Shown here piece by piece: positions 1 to 13,917 of a stretch of 64,000 bases of DNA. Numbering within the stretch: position 1 is the first letter of the stretch; the number at the start of each line of letters is the position of its first letter. Origin of the DNA: Trichuris trichiura (Eukaryota; Nematoda; Enoplea; Trichinellida; Trichuridae); contig JBAJFE010000038.1 in the NCBI GenBank assembly GCA_037903355.1, positions 1,984,001 through 2,048,000 on the forward strand, read 5' to 3'. Under the pieces are notes generated by a model. That model saw only the letters and a program-made list of their open reading frames with translations, had not been told where the DNA came from and did not search any database. Position numbers and translations under genes: made by a program.

Positions 1-3000
1 CATCGAGATACTTTACGCAAATTTTTCCTAACGCCTTTTGACCGTCTAACTGTGCTTGCTTATAGGAAGTTGGAAGAAGTTAAGGGAGTTAAAGATTGTG
101 TAAATAATAGTATACATCAGCAATAAGTATAATAAATTCAAAGCAACTCTGTCTCATTCCAACGCTGTACACTAGTGCAGCCAGGTTTCATGAATTAGGG
201 GATTCTTTGTTTAGCAACCACTTTTCGTGCGTTCAACTTTTAACGTAAACTTACTTTGATAATCAACTTTGGCACGGCAAAACAGCTGTACGCTACGGCC
301 TCAGTCAATTTTTTAAGAACATTTCTGTCATCATGTTAAGAAGCATTATTTTCTTCCAGCTGCGGAACATTGACCTTCAATTTATTGCCAAAGACATGGT
401 CTTTTGTAATGGCACAATATTGTTCATCCTGTTTAGATACGGTTTTGTCCGTTTGTTAGTTGACAATGCCAGTAATGAAGGCGAAACGTTCAGCAAAAAA
501 GACTGCCAGCCAATTCGTTGCCTGAGCATTTCCCTTTGGCTGCTTGCAGCGGCAACTCTTGAAAAGGCAAAGCAGTGCCTGAGTGGAATAATAATTGTTC
601 AAATTATTCTCTTCACGTTGTCAAGTTGCTTAGAAACACGGAATACAAAAAACTGATCTTTTCTCGAAACCTAACGAGACTGCTTGTGTAATGTAACTTG
701 TGAAATTCTCTTGATCAGGTAGGCTAAAAATTGGAGGGAAGGCAGTCAGAGCTTTCAAGCTGCTTACAGGCTCCCTCCTCAGCTTTTGGAAAGTCACTCG
801 TTGCTACTTGGTCACTTCTCTTTGTGCCATTGAGGTTTTTCCATGTTTTGTGAACTAAATCAAATTAAGTTTCGTTTTCGTCATTAAGAATGAACAGAGC
901 GAAACTTAAATTGCACTGTGTTGTTGTGATCAATTATGCTCTTCTTCGTAATATCAGAAGAACTCCCTTGCATCGTTTCATAGGCATACACATTCAGAAA
1001 AAATGTCTGCAAGGATTAAACCCTAGCGACTCAACGATTCTGAGCATTAAGGCTGCTGCACGGAATGGTCTCGAAAGCATTTTTTCCCCATTTTCTAAGC
1101 TGAACTGTTTATGTTCTGAGCGAACTTAAAAGATTGAAAAGACTATTTTGCTAAAGATATTACTACGAAACGCTTACAAGCAGTTTTCCTCCATATGTTG
1201 AGTAAGATGGTCAGGTTTCCTTTCTTTAGCCATTCACGTGAATGGTTTTCGCGAATGGTGAATCAATGAATTAGATGTTTGCAAAATATTGTTAGAAACA
1301 AGTTCATCTGGAAACATGAAACTCCTCCGCATCATGAGAGACTTCAGAAAAATAGCATGCTGAGCAAAAGTATTTCCTTTAGAATCCTTGCCTCATAAGG
1401 GCAAGTGAGTGTGCACATCAGTAGCGCACCAATATACTTCTCTATAGAAACTTTCTATGAAAGCAACGTCAGCTCATTAATTGGCAACATTCAGGCAGAG
1501 CTGAATGGAACAAAAGGGCTTTGCTGAAATCGCAAAGATCCAAAATTAATATTTCAAAGCCTTCTATGATTTGCTACTTCTACAGATGATTAATGCCATT
1601 TTAAATGTTGTGCCACTGGCAGCGTCATCATAGTCCAGTAACAAACAACTATTCTCTCAAGCCTAAAGTTTAATCTCAAAAAATGTTCCCACAAGTCTTT
1701 CGTTCACGCAAAGAGACGACCAGTTTCTTAGAAAAGCATTTTGCCGACTCGTTAGCATAAGGAACAAATGTGGCGCGCTTTTTTGCAGCTCCAGTGATCG
1801 AACAGGTTGACTATTCAACATGTTCAGCGAACCGAGTCTGCATGCTCAAACTCTTGAACGTTGAAACAGGCTTACGAGCGACTTGAAAAGCACTAGTTTC
1901 TGCTTGTGACGACTCTGACGTATCAATAGAATTTTTGATTAATCTTGGTAAATAATTCACATTGTCTTGATTGTGTACCGCTTGAGCGGTAGAAATGAAA
2001 TTTTACAGTAGCTTCCATTGACAACACAGCTCCTATTAGATGACAAGTCATTGCCCGTTGGGCATTAACCAAACAAATATATACTTTCTCATTTGGGCCT
2101 GAAAGGTAAGCATCAATACTACGACAGGAACGGCCAGTCATCATGAAAGGGATATCGTTATTTGTTCTACCATGACGTAAATTACGTGTTGCAATCACTA
2201 CAACTTATTTTCGGAAGTTACAACTGCAATAGTTGCCCCGTTTATATGAAGTTATCGCCCGTGTAGGATAGACCGATTGCGACTGACACAGTGGCTCTTG
2301 CAAATGAAGCTTTTTTCAAAGCTTACAGAAGTCAGTTTGCTAGTCATTGACTAATTACTTAGTTAGTTAGATGTTGATATCTTTTTCTTTATATAATTGA
2401 CAACGAAAAACTTTCTTTCAATATAATCCTGAAAATTGAACGAGCGAGTTTCAGAAGCATAGTGCCTCTCACAATATGTCGCTGTGCACCATTCCTAGAA
2501 ATTGAAGTTTCAAATGCATTCAACTTTAATTTTAAGTATTCCGTTTTTCTACGTAGTGGATACCACCTCAAGCCATTGAAACTGTCGCGATGAGCTCAAA
2601 GCAGGAAGCTTTACGTCTAAATTTTTAATAAGATTATTCTGTCCATCCTTCCTTCCTTCGAAGAACCTATTATTAATATAAAGATCAAATATGGTCGGCG
2701 AAAGTTTTAAACACTTGTAAAATCTACGATGAGTAACTTTTTCAAAGTGAGGTTACCTCATGATTTTGCTCGTTAGCTAAGGAATCCTCGTCTGAGGAAG
2801 AGACTGAGTTTAACCATTGATTTTCTTCAATATACTGCTTCCGGAAGAACGTTTCCTGCTTAAAAAAATCAGCAGTCTCAAGCCTTACTGTGCAGAATTC
2901 CGTTTGTATCGGCATTTCTTAAACGCGAATTGGCAAAAATCTTGCTAACATACCATGTCCATTCAAGCTTTCATTGCATGCTCGTGCCTATCCCTAAGGG

Positions 3001-3193
3001 ATTATCGAATTTCGAAACTTCGTTATATCGGCTTATTTCTTAACATGTGAACGCATATACGTCGTTGATAAAAGATGCACAGCCTAACTCCTAAACATTA
3101 TAAGCATTGCAACTATCCAACATTTTTACTGTCCCAATGGGCTCAGATTTCAGTGTTGAAATCTCTTTACATTGAACAGTTTTTGTTACCTAG
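1..3193. other. No gene recognised (left edge)
   Basis: I see no convincing exon here. The longest open frames (for example 333-656 and 890-1129 on +) have no recognisable domain, no flanking splice signals and no homology I can recall. Some of this sequence may be intron of the + strand gene whose last exons follow, but no donor site could be tied to it. Confidence 0.4.
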
Positions 3194-3593
3194 CAGATGA
3201 GCACTTGCCTTCGACAACGAATGCGGCACCTTCAGGCTTTCTCACATCTCAACCGGCAGAACTGATGACTAATGGAAGTAAGCCGGAGAAGAGTATTGGG
3301 CGAAACGTAAATGCCCAGACGGTCAATCGAGTGGCTGTTCCAGCAGGGGCATTCGCCTCCTATCCATGCGTTCCTCCGGCAACTATGACTGCAGCCGGAT
3401 TAGTTAGTGCGTTTCCCAGTGAGTACTACAACGGTTATGGTTCATTATCGAACAATTGTTGGTCGCCGACCATGGCACCGGGATGTGGTTCGCTGATAGG
3501 TAATATACTGGCGTCAACGGGTACAGAGTTTTAAATATGACACATTTTCACTTTTCAGCCAATTCGAGCTACTACTCAGGCAACGCAAATTAG
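3194..3593 (+). CDS. 3'-terminal exons of an unrecognised + strand gene (partial)
   Basis: Two exons are supported. The first runs from an acceptor near 3193 (or 3196) to 3499. A 59-bp GT-AG intron (3500-3558) follows, then a final exon 3559-3593 ending in TAG. Removing the intron changes the C-terminus from SLIGNILASTGTEF to SLIANSSYYSGNAN. The roughly 113-residue product is rich in Ser, Pro, Ala, Asn and Tyr (for example FPSEYYNGYG and CWSPTMAPGCG), resembling the disordered C-terminal tail of a transcription factor. I do not recognise the family. The upstream exons, including the start codon, were not found and may lie beyond the left edge or across a long intron. Confidence 0.55.
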
Positions 3594-6500
3594 CAAGGAC
3601 TAGCAGCTCACGTTCCTGATACCGTTGCACGGTGTTCAACTGAGCTCTAAAGGGACGCGCATACAAGGCTGGTTACCATTGCATATTTCCTGCGTTCCTC
3701 TTCGCCCAGCGGAGAGAGCAAAGGTCGCGCTCCAACAGAGCACAGATCTCCGTCTAGTCTTTTACTAATTTTACGTAGTGTTGTGAAAAGAAAAGAAATT
3801 GACGCGACGAAGAATAGCATTTACCTCATCTCAAAGTGTTGCATTAAAAGCTCAGCAAACATGCTCAGTGTTCCTGCTCATAAACTGGAATCAATTTTTC
3901 AACTGATATGACAAAACTAGCTTGTGTAGTTTATCATCGCTAAGAGGAGAGTGGCGTCTGCTCACTGACAAAAAGGCCTTCGTGCTTCCCATGCAATGAA
4001 GCTTCGCAAACATTGCTAAGCGGATATGACGCGGAAGCATTATCCACAGAATACTTCAGATGAAACAGTTGGCCTATTGATAATTTCAAAGAAGAAACAT
4101 TCAATTTTGATTATTTGACAAGTAGACAACAGCAATTCTTTAGTTGCGCAACAAGCTAAAAGGAAAGGAATGTTAAGTACAGATTAAAGATTAAAGTTCC
4201 ATAATGAAAACCAGAGTAATGGCTGGTTTAATTTATTCCATAAGAAGGTGCCTGTGAATCAAGCTTGGATATAGGACAAAAGTGTGATTGAGAGTTGCCT
4301 GTCATGCAGCCATTAATTTTGATGAGCTCAGAACGCGTAAAAACATTACGTAAAAGTATGTCACTGGGTCAACTGCTGAACGGTGTTGAACAAGTTTTCT
4401 GAGGATAACTAATTTAGGACTTAGCATTAATAATACTGGCGGCAAAAGCTTTCAGTAGCCATGACCAACGGGAATACATTTTCATACGCTCCGCATTATA
4501 TCAAAACAACTAGCATGCTTTGAGTCTGATAAACACATCTTTTGTCTAGTTCGAAGTAATCGGTACAGTAAGTCATTAAGTATCATTTACATGAGACTAC
4601 GTTCAAGCAATTACCATTACTCAAGGAACTAAAGTCCTGCTGTTCTAAGAAATTTCAGCACTGTTCCATTAGTATATAAAATTTTTGGACATGTAAATTG
4701 AGGCTACCAATCATGTTGCGCCAAATTGCTTCGTACAAACGCTCCATTTAACTCGCGGAAATGCGCATCGTTATACTTCAGACAGTTCTTAATTCAATAA
4801 AAGCCTGAAGTGCAACCAACGACGCCAACTTTTACTGTGTATAAGGTACAGGCGGAAATTATGCATTTAGGATGCATGAAAACAGTCTGTTGTGGTTCCT
4901 TAATGAAGGGTACACTTTAAAAAGACAGAACTTGCAAATCCTTTATCTTTACTGTAAGATATTAGTAATTCTTGATGTTCCCTGTAGCATTGGTAATTGA
5001 TGCGCTGTATTTTCAAGATATCTCGGTGACACATTTTAAAGTATATCGCGTAGCAAAATCTGTTCTTTGGCCAAGAGAATTAAGTAGGAAAAGCAAGCCT
5101 ACGAAGAACTGGCTGAGAAAAACATATTAGCCACATAACATGCGTGCACTCAGCTCTTTTGTAATGCAGACTTTTCCAGCGTACAATTATTAAGAATCTG
5201 ACAATGCGTAACATTGAGATAGGCGTTTTTAAGATGTTGGGAGCGCTTTCCGAGTTCTGAACCTGATGAATTATCGACTTTAAAGTTGGTACGACTCGAC
5301 GCCTGCAGATTTGCAGCAGGTACATAAAGGGCTGACATTTGGCAATGACTTAAATGTACAACAATAATTACAATGAATTAAAGGCAATGCTTATTATGCA
5401 GAACGCAGCGAAAGCTGCAAGAGGCTTCAGGACGAGCTCAGAAGCATAGGCACAACTGCCGTACGACAGAAGAGCGACAACAAAGCCATTAAAACTGGTC
5501 TTTCATTTTTAAATGGCACACGTTATGATCGTTCTTAAGTACGGCCTTAATACACATGGTGACAAAAGCCTATCCAAAACAAGGACGGAAAAGTAAAAAG
5601 CATGGCATAATAACTGTACCCCAGTTTCTTAAAAGCATGACGTCGTCTGCATCCTAACATGCAATTCTTGGCTATTTTTTATTGATAGATAAAAAAAACC
5701 ATTTCCCGTTAACCCTAATGTGATAAACAGATTTTTTGGAACAACGGTTGTTCTTAGATCAGCATAAAGTAGGATGGAACTGCTAATGGTACAGACTGTA
5801 AAGAATGAATGATTTCATTACTTTGCATGTATGTTACATTGTACAATTCACTGATTTTGTTCATTATTCTTCAACTTCGGACAGCTGATTTCTTTTCAAC
5901 ATTACCACCACGATAAAAATGAACAAAGTAGCACAGAGAATGGAAGTGATTCATTAGAATGCGCCAGTTCATCGGCCCTTCGATCAGAATTGTTTCGCAG
6001 TTTGTATTTCCTGCACATGAGATAACATTTGAAACAGCACGCAGTTACCCAGAACGAGCGGAACATTATAGATTCATCGCAGTATCACCTTGCACACTGC
6101 TTAACGCGGTATCAGTGAATCGCTGCGCAACAAAAGTGCCTCTGGTACTATAGCACGAGAAATAAAGAACATTTTTCGATTGAAAAAAAAACTAATTACG
6201 TAGTTAATTTTATATGCCACATTCCACAAGAATTTTAAGGTTTTATCGAGCAAGAAATTATAACTCTCTTGGTTCCTATAAGAGTCACACAAACGCTACT
6301 AATTACTGCTTTCTGCTTTAGCACTCTAAAGAAACAACGTTAATTTTTCTGTGCGTTCGTAGATATCATAATTTTTTTGTGATAAACGAAGTATTATTAC
6401 GCTGAAAGCCTACTTTGAGTGTAATCTGATTAAACTTCTAATGAACTGGTTTTAAAAAACTAGGCAGTCGGTAAGTGGCGCAATTGATAGTCTAATTCAG

Positions 6501-7152
6501 GGGTGGGAACCTTCTTGCTGCCGCGGGCTGTTCAGACGTTTACAAGACTTTTCGCGGGTCGTACAGATTACTCAAGCAGAAAATATAGCCTGCTTTATTT
6601 GCACATACGTTCATTCAAGTCACCTCTCGCACAAAGCGATAAGGCGAAATAAGAATAATACTTTGGGTCGGTAGGCGGCATGTGGTGCACGCTACCGACG
6701 CGCACACTAGTGCCGTCTCTACTGCTTGCCTCCGAAGACTAACGACATCGGTTTGACGACATGCAGCCGAAAGCAAGGCAATCTTCCTAGCCAGCCTGAT
6801 GCTCTCTGCTTGTTACGAAGGATTTCTGCTATTGCTAGGATTCACATACAACAAGTTTATCGCATTATGAAGAATAAGCTCCTCCAATTGCATTTCACTG
6901 AATCTCGCATCCATGTGCGGTTGCCTTAACGGGTGGAAAGGAATGCTTCGCGCGTCGAACGTTCTCCACTCCTGGTCTAAGTTAAAAGCTTCGCACAAAC
7001 CTGCTTTGCGCAATAAACTAGATATGCACGTTTCAACACACCAAATTCATGGAAAGCGCACCGCTGTACGGAAGCCGTGGGAATCTGCATTCCGAGCGAC
7101 AGGTCAACTATTTATTACGTGCAAAACAAGAAACAAAAGCGTAGCCGCGTTT
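3594..7152. other. Intergenic, apart from a hAT-like terminus
   Basis: No exon could be supported on either strand in this 3.5-kb stretch between the + strand terminal exon and the end of CCDC51. The open frames are short and have no domain or splice context. The only recognisable item is the transposon-end-like sequence near 6498. Confidence 0.45.
6498..6560. mobile_element. hAT-like transposon terminus (one end only)
   Basis: The sequence CAGGGGTGGGAACCTTCTTG followed by a GC-rich tract with the word CCGCGGGC resembles the termini of many non-autonomous hAT elements, which start CAGGGGT and then read GGGCAACCTT. I could not find a matching inverted end or an 8-bp target duplication, so the element is truncated or decayed, and the right boundary is arbitrary. 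Confidence 0.4.
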
Positions 7153-10034
7153 TCACTTTGTTCTGTTTACTATGTGAAAAACTAGAGCCACCGCGGCAGC
7201 AGCGAGAATCGATACGGCAAGGGTGAAGTTTGCTTTTGAATATGACGTGCTTAGCGAATCGTCTGCATTGGGATTTGCATACGCAGCCACCTCATTTTTG
7301 GAAGAAAAATCTATTTTGGCACTTGAACCTGCAATCAGCCGTTTAACTTCGGCAAGTTGGCGGAGAAGAAGTTTTGTTTCCTTCTCATTCATTGCTGCCA
7401 GATTATCCAACCGTTTTATTATGTTGCCTTCGTGGTTGCTTATTTGTCTCGAAAATGACATGGGAGATCCGTTATCAACAGAACTTAGTGTGCCCTGAAG
7501 ATTACCGGTATTTAAGCAGCGTTGATAACAGATAGTTGTTGCTGTTACCTTCAGGTCAGAAATCAAAGATGCGATCTGCTTTCGCTCGTTCTCCACCAGT
7601 CGCGACATCTCCAAAGAGAATGGTTGCAAATTTAAGGATGCCGAATTTCCAGTGACAAGGCGCTTGACCTCGCGCATACGCCGTTCGTTGTTCACTGTGG
7701 TTCCAATGATACCAATCAGCGCACCTACCATTGAACCAATAATGGACCAATACTTCGTCCGTTCCACCCGTACCCGCTCTTTCTCGTGACTCTCTCTAAG
7801 GCAAGCTGACAAAACGCTGAAAGCTTCTCGCTCACACATCTCCACTTCGTGCAAACTCGTCGTTATCGCCCTTTCAGATTTAAGGACGCTATGTTCTTCT
7901 GTCAAAAGACTCAAGAAGCGATCATCTGTACGGGATGTCCGCTCGAGAGCGAGTTGTAATTCCCTGTGGCGTTCCTGTATTTTTTGAAGTTCGCTTTGAC
8001 TTTGGCGACGAAGTCGTTGCTTTGCGGTAAAAACCTTTTCCGCCTAAAAATTAATTGTCGAATACCGCGGCAATATCGCTGTCACACAATTTCTCCATCT
8101 TTGCTCACTATTGAAGCAAAATACACGGTAACGTTTAGAACAGGAAAACGGAAAGTATAACACTAAGAAGTAACCAGTGTAGATCATGCTTAAAGAAGTC
8201 TTTTCAAATGCTGTGTAGGATAAATGCGATACCTATTCCAACTAAACAAGCTGTGTCTTGAGCAACATATACATTAAGAGAAAGGTAAAAGAAAAACCTG
8301 TTAGTTTAAACCAATAATTGAATGCAACGTGTCGACCGCTACAATTTGATTACCGTGTATACGCTTATCAACGGCTACGGGTAAGTGATTCAAACATTTT
8401 CTGCGTTTTTCTAAGAAGAAAAAAGAAAGGTTTCGCAGTGCAAAAAATTATGAGTACTGAAACCTTATAGTTGAAGCCAAGGTTTCTTGAAATCATTAGA
8501 TGCGTTGTTTCTTATTATCAACCCAGTGATTAGCACTTTGCATGCTCTGGTCAAAAACAACATTGATTCGTAACAACGCGACGAAGCGTATCTACAAAAA
8601 TGTGTTACGAAATGCATCGTGGCGCATACTAGATTAAACGAAAATGGCCTTGTCCGCTTTTTCATAGCATGACAGCCTCTTTTCTTTTCCAACGGCCGAA
8701 GTCATTCAACGCGTTGGTCGAGACGCCTAACGATAAGTTAGAAAACAGAGCCCCTTTTGTTAGAAACGTTCTTCAAAGTAAAAGACGTTACTCAAATTCA
8801 ACTAGGGAAACAGCAACTGACACAGCCAGCTGACTTCGAAACTTTTCGCTGTCTGTGATACGCTGTTAAAGGATGTTGTTGTAAAACTATACTTCGTTCC
8901 ATTTCCACGCATAGTTAACGTGCACTCATACACGCTAAGGTAGAATATGCGAAACGTTTTAGTTGCCAAAAAGCTACAGGTAAGTATTACATTTGCAGTA
9001 ATACATCTTGAATTAAGGCTAGTGACTTTATTGCTGAATCGAAGGACGAAGCAAAAGTGTCAATTTTTGAAGTACTACCCTTAATTCTTATTATTGAACG
9101 AAACAAAATTGTCTAGCGCTCAAATATTAATGAATAGTACAAATATGAGATGTTTAACGCTTTATCCTAAGGATCGCAAGGAATGCGAAACATTGAAGTC
9201 TCTATGTAACATGAAAAGCACCCTCTTATGCAAAACTACGCAATGCCTTACGCTTAATGGAAAGGTCGGTTTCGAGTGGCTAAGGTTAATGAAAAGAGCT
9301 CGTGCCCATGATAGACTGAACTTCTCCAACGGATATTCTCATTCAAATGTAACATTTAGTTCCATGAAATGTAGATATATTTTGGGGCAATTCGAATTGC
9401 AAGCTCAGAATTAGTTGCTTCATTAGCATAACACATACAGGAATGGACGAATGCACTGAATAAGAAACAGAAAATTACAGGAATTCATAACGCAGTAAAA
9501 CTAGCATAGACTACTCAAAGGATAATGCCTATAAAAACCTTGAAAGATAAATGAGACATGAGACTTTTCTTAATTATGGCTAGAAACTGTAGCTTAGTAA
9601 AGCTTTACATTGCCCGGACTAAAAAACATGGACAGACGAAAAGCAAGGCGCAGGTTTACAATTGTTGACAAAAAGAATTCCCTGGTATAATTCTCATTTC
9701 AAAAGAAAAAGTCTTTTGTAAGTAGCAGAAGACGAAGTTTAGAATTTTCTTTACCAGATTTAAGTCGAACTACTCATAAAAGCTGAAAAGAAATTGAGTA
9801 CCGATAATTACCAATTTATGCTTACGTAATTCAATTTTCGTTATCATTGCGCGCAGGCACATACTGTTTAAAATTTTGAAGTGAACTTACCTCCAGAACC
9901 TTTTCTTGAGCTAGTCGCACTTCTGTCAGGCCGATAAAGTTTTCATATCGCTTTACTATCCCGTTAATGGCGGACAAGATCGATGATCTTACATCCATCG
10001 TTATACTTGATGCTTTGTACCATAATCTCGCCAT
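7153..10034 (-). CDS. CCDC51: CCDC51/MITOK homologue, mitochondrial inner-membrane coiled-coil protein
   Basis: Two exons, 10034-9891 and 8043-7153, are joined in phase 0 across a 1,847-bp GT-AG intron and encode 344 residues (human about 411). The start is the ATG at 10034. Exon 1 contains RYENFIGLTEVRLAQEKVLE, the conserved N-terminal CCDC51 block. Exon 2 continues as a coiled coil (about residues 49-120), then RESHEKER, then a first membrane segment around residues 146-165 (YWSIIGSMVGALIGIIG) and a second near the C-terminus (about 318-338). That two-helix layout is known for CCDC51, described as the pore-forming subunit of a mitochondrial ATP-sensitive potassium channel. A cleavable targeting peptide is not obvious. 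The gene is divergent from MELK, with 838 bp between start codons. Confidence 0.85.
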
Positions 10035-10872
10035 GATTAAAAGCTGACGTTAAAAATACTGTTGGCATTCGGAATTTATAACAGCACTAGAAACATGAAG
10101 GCTTAAATTTTAGTCTTATGGTCCTTAACAATTTGGCAGCAACTCTCGTATCAGAGCACTCCGAAATTGCCAAAGGTGATAATTACAAGTCATTAAAAAT
10201 GACGGTCTAAATTGCTAAAGAAAAGCAACAACTACATTTGATGCATCCTTACACGGAATTCTACTCAACACAGCTAGCCTGGGCGAATACAACGAATTTT
10301 AGACAATCAGATGAAACAGCAGGACTTGAACGTAATGTACTCGCAAATACCTATAAATGTGCGCAATCGGACGAGAGGGTCAAATCAATACTAATTTCGT
10401 CTATTCACATGGTGTTTGAAAGAATGTACAGTACAACAAAGTGTTCATAGGTTTGAAAGAAAACACATCCTTTCTGTTGCTTTACAAACGCAAAAGCTTG
10501 CATGGTTTTGACGCTGGTCGAACAAGGGGTCACCTAACGCTGAGATGCTTCCCAACTGCTGAAAATCATTTCTTAAAAAATGTAGGACTGGTAAAGCCGG
10601 CTGAATTCTTCAAGCGGTATGTAGCGTCACTGCTGATCAGGAACTGCTATTATGTTTTCATGTATGAGACTATGTAAGGTTTTTTAACTATTAGAATTTA
10701 AAATAAGGATGTTGCATCTAATTATTTTAAATTTAGTTTCTCTCAAGTGACGAGGATTTTCCTTGTTGGGCACGTACCTGCATTCCTCTTTTAACTGTAC
10801 TGCGGGTCACCGAAGTCGCCAAGCCAGTCAATTCGCTTCACCTTTGCATTAGCCAGACTAGCTTTACTAGCC
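10035..10872. promoter_or_regulatory. Divergent intergenic region, CCDC51/MELK
   Basis: 838 bp separate the CCDC51 start codon (- strand) from the MELK start codon (+ strand). The region should hold both promoters. I found no clear core-promoter motif and no coding exon. The + strand open frames at 10238-10677 have no recognisable content. Confidence 0.4.
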
Positions 10873-13729
<2,857 letters not shown>

Positions 13730-13917
13730 GAGAACGTCGCGCAATGACATTGCACTGTACCCTTAATCATTTAGAGTATAAATATGCTGAAGACAAACCT
13801 TTTCGTTTGTGTGATTCTTGTTACTTGCCTCATTACCAATTAAAGAACAAAATAAAAATAAAACGACCAGCAAGGGCAGATGGTGAACTTGTTGGAAAGG
13901 AACAAAACAAACGAATT
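13730..13917. terminator. Shared 3' region of convergent MELK and chitin synthase
   Basis: The two stop codons are only 188 bp apart. Two abutting AATAAA hexamers at 13851-13862 are well placed as the MELK polyadenylation signal. No canonical signal in the other direction is visible inside this gap, so the chitin synthase 3' UTR probably reads into the end of MELK. Confidence 0.5.

Noticed and set aside
333..656. A 107-codon open frame on +.
   Set aside because: No domain, no splice context, low-complexity hydrophobic residues; likely chance.
9094..9414. A 106-codon open frame on + inside the CCDC51 intron.
   Set aside because: It starts at a non-ATG codon, has no recognisable motif and no upstream signals.
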